Shown in pieces: positions 25,503 to 34,700 of a stretch of DNA of 64,000 nt. Origin of the DNA: Pontibacter oryzae (GTDB lineage: Bacteria > Bacteroidota > Bacteroidia > Cytophagales > Hymenobacteraceae); NCBI RefSeq assembly GCF_003576375.1, contig NZ_QWGE01000001.1:558001-622000 (forward strand). Reading direction: 5' to 3'. A program made the position numbers and the translations under genes. A model generated the notes under the pieces. The model was not told the DNA's origin. It worked only from the letters and a program-made list of their open reading frames with translations, and searched no databases. Each line of letters opens with the position of its first letter. The first letter of the stretch is position 1.

Positions 25503-26702
25503 ATGATTTCGATGAGGCAATTATTTCTGCAGCACCAGGCGCAGACATCAGATTTCCCGCTGATGATAGAGGTAGAAAAGGCAAAGGGCGTGTACATGCA
25601 CGGCAGTAACGGCGAGCGTTACCTTGACCTGATTTCAGGGATTGGAGTTAGTAACGTAGGCCACCGGCACCCGCGCGTGCTGCAGGCCATACATGAGCAA
25701 CTGGATAAATACATGCACCTGATGGTTTACGGGGAGTTTGTGCAGGCACCGCAGGCAAAGCTCGCCGAGGCCCTTACCCAAACCTTGCCCGAGCGGCTCA
25801 ACAATGTGTACTTGCTAAACTCGGGCACCGAAGCTGTGGAAGGCGCCCTGAAACTGGCCAAGCGTTATACTGGCCGCACCGAACTGATCTCCTGCCGAAA
25901 CGCCTATCACGGATCTACGCAGGGGGCTTTGTCGGTAAACGGTAGCGAGAGCTTTAAAAACGCATTCAGGCCTCTACTGCCCGATGTGCGCCACATTCAG
26001 TACAACCACCTCCCCGACTTACAGGATATTACCATCCGCACAGCTGCCGTTATCATAGAGACGGTGCAAGGCGAGGCAGGTGTACGCGTAGCCACCAATG
26101 ATTACCTGCAACACCTGCGCGCGCGTTGCACCGAAGTTGGCGCGCTGCTTATACTAGATGAGATACAATGTGGCTTTGGCCGGACCGGTACTTTTTGGGC
26201 TTTCGAGCAGTTTGGCATAGAGCCGGATATACTTTTGTGCGCCAAAGGCATGGGTGGCGGCATGCCCATCGGGGCTTTTATCGCTCCGCAGGAGATTATG
26301 GCAGCCTTTAAAACGGACCCCATACTTGGGCACTGCACGACCTTTGGCGGCCACCCGGTAAGTTGCGCGGCCTCGCTGGCCACACTGCAAACCATACAGG
26401 AAGAAAAACTGCTGGAAGGAGTTACTCAGAAAGCGGAGCTGTTTAAAAAGTTGCTGGTGCACCCGCGCATCAAGGAAATAAGAAACTGCGGCCTGATGAT
26501 GGCAGCAGAGTTCGAGAGCTTCGAGGTGCTGAAAGCCGTGATAGACCGCGCCATACTTAACGGGGTGCTTACCGACTGGTTTTTGTTCTGCGATAACTCC
26601 ATGCGCATTGCCCCGCCGCTGGTTATTACCGCAGCTGAAATTCAGGAGGCTTGTACTGTTATACTTAAATCCATTGATGAAGCGACAGAGGCGCTGGCTT
26701 AA
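25503..26702 (+). CDS. Class III PLP-dependent aminotransferase
   Basis: A 399-residue protein from the ATG at 25503; ATGs at 25488 and 25512 are alternatives, but MISMRQLFLQH matches the usual start of this group. NSGTEAVEGALKLAKRYTG binds the cofactor phosphate, LDEIQCGFGRTG holds the PLP-pairing Asp, and CAKGMGGGMPIGAF contains the Schiff-base Lys. This is fold type I, subgroup III, which includes acetylornithine, ornithine and 4-aminobutyrate aminotransferases. No arginine or GABA genes adjoin, so the substrate is open. A terminator follows at 26728. Confidence 0.88.
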   Translation: MISMRQLFLQHQAQTSDFPLMIEVEKAKGVYMHGSNGERYLDLISGIGVSNVGHRHPRVLQAIHEQLDKYMHLMVYGEFVQAPQAKLAEALTQTLPERLNNVYLLNSGTEAVEGALKLAKRYTGRTELISCRNAYHGSTQGALSVNGSESFKNAFRPLLPDVRHIQYNHLPDLQDITIRTAAVIIETVQGEAGVRVATNDYLQHLRARCTEVGALLILDEIQCGFGRTGTFWAFEQFGIEPDILLCAKGMGGGMPIGAFIAPQEIMAAFKTDPILGHCTTFGGHPVSCAASLATLQTIQEEKLLEGVTQKAELFKKLLVHPRIKEIRNCGLMMAAEFESFEVLKAVIDRAILNGVLTDWFLFCDNSMRIAPPLVITAAEIQEACTVILKSIDEATEALA

Positions 26703-26727
26703 GCGTAACCTCATACCATAGACTTAG

Positions 26728-26762
26728 AAAGAGAGATACCACGCCGGTACCTCTCTTTTTAA
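26728..26762 (+). terminator. Terminator after the aminotransferase gene
   Basis: A 13-bp stem with one mismatch (26728-26740 with 26746-26758), 5-base loop and T run. Confidence 0.75.
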
Positions 26763-26844
26763 TTTAAGAAACCCGAAGATATACGCTTGCCCAAAGGCTG
26801 TGCCACCAGCAACCGCTGCAACGTTTGCACGTACTATGCGAAAT

Positions 26845-26865
26845 TATACTTCACCCCGAAGTATA
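26845..26865. repeat. Inverted repeat built from TATACTTC/GAAGTATA
   Basis: Two 8-base arms (26845-26852 and 26858-26865) around a 5-base loop, 19 bases before the permease start. The arms contain the iterated word found throughout the window. It could be an operator or a small hairpin in the leader. Confidence 0.4.
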
Positions 26866-26884
26866 GAATCAACGCCTGACTTTT

Positions 26885-28642
26885 ATGGAAATAGCCCTTG
26901 TGCTAACGCTTCTGGTGATTGCTGTGGTGCTGTTTGCCACTGAAAAACTGTCGGTTGAGATCGTGACGCTGCTCATGCTCATTATACTGGCCAGCACACG
27001 CATTATATCCGCCGAGGAGGCTTTTGCCGGCTTCAGCAGTGACTTTATCATCATTATCGCCTCCATATTTATACTTAGCGCGGCCCTTCAGGAAACCGGC
27101 ATACTTGATTTTGCCGTGGTGCGGCTAGCCCGGCTTGCCAGTAAAAGTAAGAACCTGATGCTGTTTACCATTATGCTGGTGACAGGTGTGGTATCGGCAT
27201 TTATGAACAACACCACCGTAACAGCCATGTTTGTAACGCCGCTGGTAGGCCTCTCGCGCCGGATAAACACGAGCACCTCTAAATTGCTGATGCCCCTTGC
27301 TTTTTCGGCCATACTTGGTGGTACCTGCACGCTTATCGGTACTTCCACAAACGTGGCCGTGAGCGGCTACATTGCCAAAAGCGGCTTGCCTCCCATAGGC
27401 ATATTCGAGATTTCCGGAATCGGCTTTGTTATTTTCCTGGTCGGCGTTGTATATATGATGACGATAGGCCAGCGCATGCTGCCCAACCACGAAGATCAGC
27501 AGCTTGCCGATGAGTATAAACTGCAGAAATACCTCACCGAAATCATCATCAGGGAGGACTCTCCGTTGGTAAATCAGCTGGTTTTTGCATCAGACCTTAC
27601 TACCCTAAGTTTCCGCATTCTCAATATCATTCGGGGCAAGGACAACTTTCTGCCCGATTTCCGGACACGCATACAGGCCAACGATGTGCTGCTGGTGGAA
27701 GGCGACCTGGATAACCTGATAAAGGTGAAGGAAACCAAGGGCATCGACATTATGGCCGACGTTATACTGGAGAAAGACCTTGTTACAGATAATATCCGCT
27801 TGGCCGAGTTGCTTATTGTGCGACAGTCGAACTTGATTGGGCGCACAGTTAAAGAAATAAATTTCCTACAGCGTTTTGGGCTAGTAGTGCTTGCCATTTC
27901 GCGCTATGGCGAAACCCTGCGCAGCAAGATTGGCAGCATACAGTTGCAGCTCGGGGACCTGCTGCTGGTGCAGGGCTCTCCGGAGCGCTTTAACCAATTG
28001 CGTACCTCCAGCAACGTAGCCCTGATTGGTGAGTTTGAGCCATTACTGTTTAAAAAGCGCAAGGGCATCATAGCCATCTCCTGCTTTGCGGTAGCCATAC
28101 TTCTGGGCACCATGAAGATCCTTCCGCTGGCCATTGCCTTTCTGCTAGCTGCGCTTTGCACCATACTTTTCCGGTGCATCAGCTCTGAGAAAGCTTATGC
28201 TGCCATCGATTTTAAGCTGCTCATACTTATTGGGGGGATGACAGCTTTCGGCACGGCCATGGAAAATTCCGGGGCAGCCGACTTTCTGGCTGAGGGCATA
28301 GTAAGCGTGTTAGGGTCCTTTGGCAAACTGGCAGTGTTGGCGGGCTTTGTAGTGCTTACGGTGCTGCTTACCCAACCCATGTCTAACGCCGCTGCTGCAC
28401 TGGTAATTGTGCCCGTGGCCCTACGCACCGCCACCACACTGGGTTCTGACCCCAGAGCTTTCGCCATTGCCATCATGCTGGCAGCATCTGTATCGCTGGT
28501 TACGCCTTTTGAGCCTGCCTGTATATTGGTTTATAGCCCTGGCAAGTATAGGTTCCTCGATTTCATTAAAGTAGGCTCGCCGCTTACACTGCTGCTAATT
28601 ATAGTAATACTGCTTATGGTTCCGGTATTCTGGCCCATGTAA
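26885..28642 (+). CDS. SLC13/CitT-type permease with paired RCK (TrkA-C) domains
   Basis: A 585-residue inner-membrane transporter. About five helices in the N-terminal half (residues 1-190) include FMNNTTVTAMFVTP and GTCTLIGTSTNVAVSG, hallmark loops of the SLC13/DASS fold. Two soluble TrkA-C/RCK-type domains occupy about 205-285 and 295-380, and the remaining helices (about 395-585) repeat the fold with TQPMSNAAAALVIVP. Such proteins carry anions such as sulphate or dicarboxylates with sodium; the RCK domains imply gating by a nucleotide or other ligand. The substrate cannot be read. It appears to be a single-gene unit. Confidence 0.88.
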   Translation: MEIALVLTLLVIAVVLFATEKLSVEIVTLLMLIILASTRIISAEEAFAGFSSDFIIIIASIFILSAALQETGILDFAVVRLARLASKSKNLMLFTIMLVTGVVSAFMNNTTVTAMFVTPLVGLSRRINTSTSKLLMPLAFSAILGGTCTLIGTSTNVAVSGYIAKSGLPPIGIFEISGIGFVIFLVGVVYMMTIGQRMLPNHEDQQLADEYKLQKYLTEIIIREDSPLVNQLVFASDLTTLSFRILNIIRGKDNFLPDFRTRIQANDVLLVEGDLDNLIKVKETKGIDIMADVILEKDLVTDNIRLAELLIVRQSNLIGRTVKEINFLQRFGLVVLAISRYGETLRSKIGSIQLQLGDLLLVQGSPERFNQLRTSSNVALIGEFEPLLFKKRKGIIAISCFAVAILLGTMKILPLAIAFLLAALCTILFRCISSEKAYAAIDFKLLILIGGMTAFGTAMENSGAADFLAEGIVSVLGSFGKLAVLAGFVVLTVLLTQPMSNAAAALVIVPVALRTATTLGSDPRAFAIAIMLAASVSLVTPFEPACILVYSPGKYRFLDFIKVGSPLTLLLIIVILLMVPVFWPM

Positions 28643-28690
28643 CAGCCAGGCTATAATGCCAGTAAAGTATAAGAACCAATATGTTAGCCC

Positions 28691-29320
28691 ATGAAAAGGA
28701 TACATTACTTGTTGGCCTCAGCGCTATTTTTGCTGGCCTGCTCCCCAGAAAATGAACAGGTGCAGGATGAGAATATAGATGTAGGCCCGCCATCAGAAGC
28801 CCTCGACTCCATAGCAGACACACCTAAAGACGGAGTAGCAACCGATAATAATAACATAAACCCTACCCTGCCTCTTCCTCAGCCTGTTATGCAACTCCTT
28901 GCTCAGAAGTATGCAGGTTGGCAAAAGCCCGAGCTTTCCGAGGCAGCGCTACAACACCCCGAAGTACAGACAGGCAGCGCCGCCATTACCCGCGGCGATT
29001 TTGACGGGGACACCCGTCAGGATGTGGCACTGCAGCTGCAGCAAGGCAAAGAAGTGGTTGTGGTGGCAGCCTTGCAATATGAAGAAATGAATTATAAACT
29101 AGTGGAGCTCAAGCGGGATATTCTGTTCAATAATAGAGGCAGCCTGACCAGTTTATACTATTTATACACCTTAGGCCCAGGCCAGGAAGTTACTAACCAA
29201 GAAACCGGGCAACCTACACGGTTGCCACATGATGCCGTAGTGCTCGGCATTGAAGATGCCGCAACCTTATACTACATTAATGGCGACAGCATACAGAAAT
29301 TTAATATTGCAAAGGATTGA
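28691..29320 (+). CDS. Lipoprotein of unknown function with an FG-GAP/calcium-like loop
   Basis: A 209-residue protein. The signal peptide ends in lipobox LLAC (Cys17), so it is lipid-anchored. A low-complexity acidic stretch follows, then ITRGDFDGDTRQDVALQLQ at about residues 98-116, which looks like a calcium-binding DxDxD loop of FG-GAP/integrin-type repeats, with only one repeat visible. I do not recognise the family. It is 48 bases after the permease gene with no terminator between them, so co-transcription is possible. Confidence 0.65.
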   Translation: MKRIHYLLASALFLLACSPENEQVQDENIDVGPPSEALDSIADTPKDGVATDNNNINPTLPLPQPVMQLLAQKYAGWQKPELSEAALQHPEVQTGSAAITRGDFDGDTRQDVALQLQQGKEVVVVAALQYEEMNYKLVELKRDILFNNRGSLTSLYYLYTLGPGQEVTNQETGQPTRLPHDAVVLGIEDAATLYYINGDSIQKFNIAKD

Positions 29321-29451
29321 AGAGAACGGGTCCTCTGATTATCGGGTGTTGTTTATACTTTAAGCCCGAAGTATGGAAGCAATAATAAAAGCCAGACTCT
29401 GAACAAGCACTACCTAGAAAACAGTAACATACACAAGCCTGTAAGCTTTTC

Positions 29452-29787
29452 TTAGTACGCTGCCAAGTACAGCAGATACCCAATAAGTGCAGCCGCCATG
29501 GCACCAAAACTGAACGCATAGGCACTAAACCGCAGCGCAAGCCGCTTGTCCACGGGTTGTATAGCATGCGCGTGCCGTCTGATATAGAGCAGAAAAACAA
29601 GTATAGCCAACACAAAACTGCAGAACCAGAACATACTAAACCGCAGCATAAAAGCCACGGGCACGTGGTGCAGGTAAGCCCCCTGGAAAAACAATGGATC
29701 TGAGGCCAGAAAGAAGGCGCCCATTGCCATAAGTATACTTGCGTAGAGCGATAGAACCAGGAAATAATACTGAGCGTTTTGCCCCAT
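29452..29787 (-). CDS. Small integral membrane protein, three predicted helices
   Basis: A 111-residue protein with hydrophobic segments at about residues 7-28, 45-68 and 88-109, and a basic loop YIRRHAHAIQPVDKRLALR between the last two. No family is recognised. It starts 8 bases after the TerB-like gene on the same strand, so the pair is probably one operon. Confidence 0.6.
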   Translation of the reverse strand: MGQNAQYYFLVLSLYASILMAMGAFFLASDPLFFQGAYLHHVPVAFMLRFSMFWFCSFVLAILVFLLYIRRHAHAIQPVDKRLALRFSAYAFSFGAMAAALIGYLLYLAAY

Positions 29788-29795
29788 AAACCAGG

Positions 29796-30224
29796 CTAAT
29801 AATTCAGAAAAGATTGCGCCTCTTGTTTAATGCTGTCGCGGGTGAGGCCATCTTTTACACCCATCGTGATTTTGCGCACCAGCACCCCTACAATCGATTT
29901 TTTGAAACCTAATTTTGAAGCCATGTTAATACAGAAATCCATTTCAGTCTCGTCTACAATGCCGTCAGCCAGCATCATCTCCACAAGGTCATAGATTTGG
30001 TCAAAACGCTCGGAGTCGTTGGTTGGGAGTTGTGATTCAGTGGCTTTAACACCTGCTACAAGGTTGCGGACATCATCCGCTTTCATGCCGTGCTTTTTGC
30101 CGATAGAAATGATAAAGTTCATCTCAGCAGGGTCCAGGTGGCCGTCAATCTTGGCCAGAGCCCCTAGATTTGTAATGTGGCTCTTTAATCTTTTTGTTTC
30201 TTCGCTCTCAAAAAAACTGAACAT
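29796..30224 (-). CDS. TerB-like helical protein
   Basis: A 142-residue soluble protein from the ATG at 30224 (MFSFFESEETKRLK); the frame is open to 30293, but the extra residues are not family-like. ALAKIDGHLDPAEMNFI and MLADGIVDETEMDFC are the paired acidic helical signatures of the TerB/DjlA-N fold, which binds metal through conserved Asp and Glu. In tellurite-resistance and envelope-stress systems TerB-like domains work with membrane proteins; the membrane protein encoded next may be its partner. No other ter genes are present. Confidence 0.75.
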   Translation of the reverse strand: MFSFFESEETKRLKSHITNLGALAKIDGHLDPAEMNFIISIGKKHGMKADDVRNLVAGVKATESQLPTNDSERFDQIYDLVEMMLADGIVDETEMDFCINMASKLGFKKSIVGVLVRKITMGVKDGLTRDSIKQEAQSFLNY

Positions 30225-30542
30225 ACGTTGCCTGTGTAGGTTAAAATACTTTACTTGGACTTTAATTGTGCTGACACAGTTGGGAGGGCGCAAACCAGGT
30301 AAGTTATTTCCTCAGGTGGCGCAACGCCACAAGGCAACTCTCCCCACAGATAGTCAGGTATCTGGTGTCTCGATCTTAACATACGACTTTCTCTATTTAA
30401 AGTAGTAGAATATCGCCAGTTTTTATTTTTAAGGCAAAACTAGCACCTTCTGCGCCGGCCGTCAGCATAAGCTAAAGATAATTTAATATATCTTTGCGAT
30501 TTAATAAGTAACTATATCACAACTAAAAGACACAACAACACC
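30225..30542. other. Divergent intergenic region upstream of pfkA
   Basis: A 318-base stretch between the TerB-like gene and pfkA. It contains the pfkA -7 box at 30489-30496 and a small perfect 6-bp hairpin with a 3-base loop at 30316-30330. Nothing else with clear coding or RNA character was seen. Confidence 0.55.
30489..30496 (+). promoter_or_regulatory. -7 box of pfkA
   Basis: TATCTTTG is an exact match to TAnnTTTG and lies 46 bases before the pfkA ATG. No TTG is present at the expected -33 position. Confidence 0.6.
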
Positions 30543-31514
30543 ATGAAGAGAATAGGGGTTTTTACTTCCGGCGGCGACTCACCAGGCATGAATGCATGTA
30601 TCAGAGCAGTAGTAAGATCAGCCGTTTATCATGGGTTAGAAGTATATGGCATTCACCGCGGTTATAAAGGTATGATCAAAGGCGAGATTTACCGCATGGA
30701 CTCGCACTCGGTGAGCAATATCATTCAGAAAGGCGGCACGATCCTGCGCTCTGCGCGCAGCAAGGAGTTTATGACCCCGGAGGGGCGCCAGAAAGCCTAT
30801 GAACAACTACAGCAACATGGCATAGAAGGACTGATAGCCATTGGTGGCGACGGCACATTTACGGGTGCAAATATTTTCTTCGAAGAATACGGCATCCCGA
30901 CGGTAGGCGCACCAGGCACCATTGATAACGACCTTTACGGCACCGACTATACCATCGGCTACGACACAGCCGTAAACACTGCCCTTGATGCGATAGACAA
31001 GATCCGGGACACGGCCGACAGCCACGACCGCGTATTCTTTATCGAGGTAATGGGCCGCGACTCAGGCTATATTGCCATTCCTTGCGCTATTGGCGGCGGT
31101 GCCGAGATCGTGATGATCCCAGAGACGGAGACAAGTATAGAATATGTGGTAGATACGCTGCGCACAGGCTGGAACCGCTCTAAGACATCCTTCATCGTAA
31201 TAATTGCTGAAGGAGATGAAGCCGGTAATGCCTCGCAGGTAGCAGCGCAGGTGCAGCATGAGCTGCCATACATGGATGCCCGCGTAACCATACTTGGCCA
31301 CGTGCAGCGCGGTGGCTCGCCTACAGCTGCTGACCGCATGTTGGCTAGCCAATTAGGCATTGCCTGTGTAGACGGCCTGCTGGCAGGGCGCAAGTGCGAG
31401 ATGGCTGGTATCATCAGCGGCGAGCTTACTTACACACCATTTATCGAAACCATTACAAAAGACAAGCTGATTAACCCGCAGTATGTGAAAATGGTAGATA
31501 TCCTTTCAGTATAA
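30543..31514 (+). CDS. pfkA: ATP-dependent 6-phosphofructokinase
   Basis: A 323-residue enzyme, normal for bacterial PfkA. FTSGGDSPGMNA binds nucleotide, IAIGGDGTFTGA is the GGDG ATP/PPi-discriminating loop with the Gly that marks ATP users, GTIDND carries the catalytic Asp, and EVMGRDSGYIA and HVQRGGSPTAAD contact fructose 6-phosphate. It phosphorylates fructose 6-phosphate to the 1,6-bisphosphate, the committed step of glycolysis. It is a single-gene unit with its own -7 box upstream and a strong terminator downstream. Confidence 0.97.
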   Translation: MKRIGVFTSGGDSPGMNACIRAVVRSAVYHGLEVYGIHRGYKGMIKGEIYRMDSHSVSNIIQKGGTILRSARSKEFMTPEGRQKAYEQLQQHGIEGLIAIGGDGTFTGANIFFEEYGIPTVGAPGTIDNDLYGTDYTIGYDTAVNTALDAIDKIRDTADSHDRVFFIEVMGRDSGYIAIPCAIGGGAEIVMIPETETSIEYVVDTLRTGWNRSKTSFIVIIAEGDEAGNASQVAAQVQHELPYMDARVTILGHVQRGGSPTAADRMLASQLGIACVDGLLAGRKCEMAGIISGELTYTPFIETITKDKLINPQYVKMVDILSV

Positions 31515-31534
31515 ATATAAACTATAAAGCTGAG

Positions 31535-31586
31535 GGCAGCCGCCCGGACCAAGTATAATCCCTTGGTCCGGGCGGCTGCCTTTGTT
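31535..31586 (+). terminator. Rho-independent terminator of pfkA
   Basis: A perfect 19-bp GC-rich stem (31535-31553 with 31562-31580), 8-base loop and T-rich tail. The loop contains an AAGTATA word. Confidence 0.9.
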
Positions 31587-31761
31587 TTTATACTTTGATA
31601 ATCCGGTTTTAAACGCATAATCAATTAAGTATACCAGAAAACCTATCCCTATTCGTACAAATCCGTAAAAGCAGAGCACGAACCAAAACCTAAGTCTTAT
31701 CGCATCTGCCAAACATACCGGGAAAATCATCCTGAAGATCATACTGTGGCCACTCGCTATA

Positions 31762-34700
31762 GTGCTGGCCCTACTCCTATTACTAATCATTGCCTTGCAG
31801 TTCCAGGGTGTACAGAATTTTGTGGCGCAGAAAGCTGCCAATTACCTTGAGAACACCATCGGGACACGCGTAGATATAGGCGGCTTTACCACCGACTGGC
31901 GCAATGCGCTTGTGCTCGAGAATGTGTATCTAGAAGACCAGCAGCAGGATACGTTATGGTACTCCGAGCGCCTGGGTGTTGACATGGCCATTTTCTCGCT
32001 GATCAGTGGCACCGTGGACATCAGCAAAGTAGACCTAGATAACGCCACCCTTAAACTGCATATACGGGAGGATAGCACTACCAACTTCGATTACATAACC
32101 GAGGCTTTTGCGACCGATACGGCTGCTGCCCAACCTGCCGATACCACTGCCGCCATGCAGATCTCACTGGGTATCATTAACCTGAACAATGTATATGTTG
32201 TATTTCAGGATGAGGCTGGCGGAAACTATATACGTACGCGCGTAGGTGAGCTGACCACCGAGATGGAAGAACTGGACTTGGAGCAGCAACGCTACCTGGT
32301 AGACGAAATTGCCCTGGCAAACACATGGGTAGACTACGAGCAAACCAAACTCCCGCCACCTGATACTGCTGCCACCGAACCGCTGGAAATGGACTTTGGT
32401 ATAAACCGTGTTAGCTTCGATAACATACTTGTGCGCTACCTGAGCCGGCCCTCAGACCAGAAAATAGAGTTGAAGTTGGGCAAATCTGAGATGGTTGCCG
32501 ATAACATTAACTTAAAGGAAGCCCGCATCGACCTGGAGAGCTTTACCCTTGAAAACACAGACCTAAAGTATATACAGCAAAAGTATAAACCCGTGGACTC
32601 GCTGGCTGTAAACCCAGCCAAAACGGCCGAAGACCTGGACCAATCGGTAGAGCAGGCAAATGGCCAGGCTATGAACTGGGTGTTTACGTTAGCAAACCTT
32701 GATATGTCGGGGGTAAACGTAACCTTCGATAACTTTAACATGCCGAGGCAGCCCCGTGGTATGGATTATAACCACCTCAAGTTTACCAACATGGAGCTTG
32801 AGGCCGAGGACATACTTTACAGCCTGAACCGCTCCAGCCTGGACCTGAACCAATTTGCCCTGAAAGAGCAGAGCGGATTTGAGTTGCAGAATTTTCAGGC
32901 AAACATTCGCCTCGACTCTACCAGCGCCAGCCTAACCAACCTGGACCTGACCACCGGGCATAGCCAACTGCAAAACCGGTTAGCCATAATCTACCCCTCG
33001 TTGGAAGCAATTGCCGAAAAGCCCGAAAGCGTGGGCCTGAACATAGACATCAACAACAGCTACATAGGCATGCAGGATGTGTTATACTTTATGCCAGATA
33101 TGGCCAGTAACCCGTCCTTTAAAAGTATAGCCAACTCCACCATTAAGCTAAAAGCCAATGCCAGCGGGCAAGTAAATAATGTGCAGATACAGGAATTCCA
33201 ACTTGAAGGACTCAGAAACACGTTTGTGGATGTGAAAGGCAATGTGCGCAACGCCATGGACCCCGACAACTTGTACATGGATCTGGATGTAGACCGCTTC
33301 ACTACGACCCGAACTGATATTCAGGCACTTTTACCCGCAGGCACCGTTCCGCCGGATTTCCGGGTCCCAGACCAAATTTCCTTAACCGGTACCTATAAAG
33401 GCTCTGTTACCGCATTCGACGCCAACGCAGACCTGCGCACATCGTTCGGCAACGTAACTGCCACCGTTGATATGGGCGCAAACGAAACGTTTGCAGCCAC
33501 TGTGCGCTCCGGCGGTTTCGACCTGGGCCAACTGTTTACCGATAGCCTGGGCGTGGGCAAAGTAGCTATAGACGTTAAGGCAAATGGCCGTGGGCTAACT
33601 CCTGAAACCATGCGGGCGCTTATTGATGCCAAAATACAACAGGTTGAGTATAATAAGTATACTTACCGCAACATCGATGTTAACGCTAACATTGACCGAA
33701 ACCTGTACGCCATACGGGCAGTTGCCGAAGACCAAAACCTGAACTTTAACCTAACAGGCGACTTTAACCTGCGCGATACCTTAAACCCTGCCTACACATT
33801 CGACCTGAACCTGAACAAGGCTGATGTGCAGGCGCTTAATTTTTACCCGGAACCGTTGGCTGTGAAGGGGCAATTTAGGGGCAGGTTTACCGGTGCGGAT
33901 GCCAGCTCTATCAGTGGGCGCCTGGCGGGCAGCGACCTAAACATCAGCGTTAACCAAAAAGCTTATGCGCTGGACTCGCTGTTAATGACCCTGGAGCAAA
34001 GCGGAGAAATAGCTACTATGGATCTGAAATCTGACGTAGCTGACGCGCAAATGCGTTTCGAGAACTCTTTGGCTACTTTGCCAACCGCTTTGCAGAAGCA
34101 TTTCTCGAACTACCTGGATATGCAACCGGATACTCCGTTCCCGGCAAACCTTAACCTCGGTGACTTCACGTTTGCGCTAAACCTCAAAGAGACTGGCCTA
34201 ATAACCGCTTTTGTGCCCGGCCTCGAGCAGCTGCAGGCTCCTGAACCAATCACGGCTTCTTACAATGGAGACACCCAACAGCTGCAGTTGGATGGCAATA
34301 TCAGCAAGATAGTTTATACGGATTATACTATACGAAACCTGGGGATGCAGGTGCGTGGCAACAGACAGCAACTTGGCTATACTGTTAGCTTGCAGCAGCT
34401 ACTATCGCCATCGCTAAACGCCAAAGGTATAACGCTGAGTGGCGCCGCGCTAGACGATGAACTTGCCGTGCGGCTGGCTATAGCCGGCGACACTACCACC
34501 CAACAGAATGAGCGTTTTGTATTGGGCGGAATCCTGAACAGCCTGGGCCGTGGCTACCGCTTCGCCTTTAACCCCGACCAAGTGGTAATCAACGGTGATG
34601 CCTGGACAGTGCCACAGGATAACTATCTGCAATTCGACACAAATCTGCTGTATGCTAACAACATTAGATTATCACGCGGCAACAGTGCACTTGCCTTAAA

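Noticed and set aside
29301..29615. 104-codon minus-strand frame overlapping the small membrane protein gene
   Set aside because: Cys/Trp-rich and overlaps the more convincing three-helix protein gene at 29452-29787.
30225..30293. Upstream extension of the TerB-like gene
   Set aside because: The added residues do not resemble the family, and MFSFFESEE at 30224 is a natural start.
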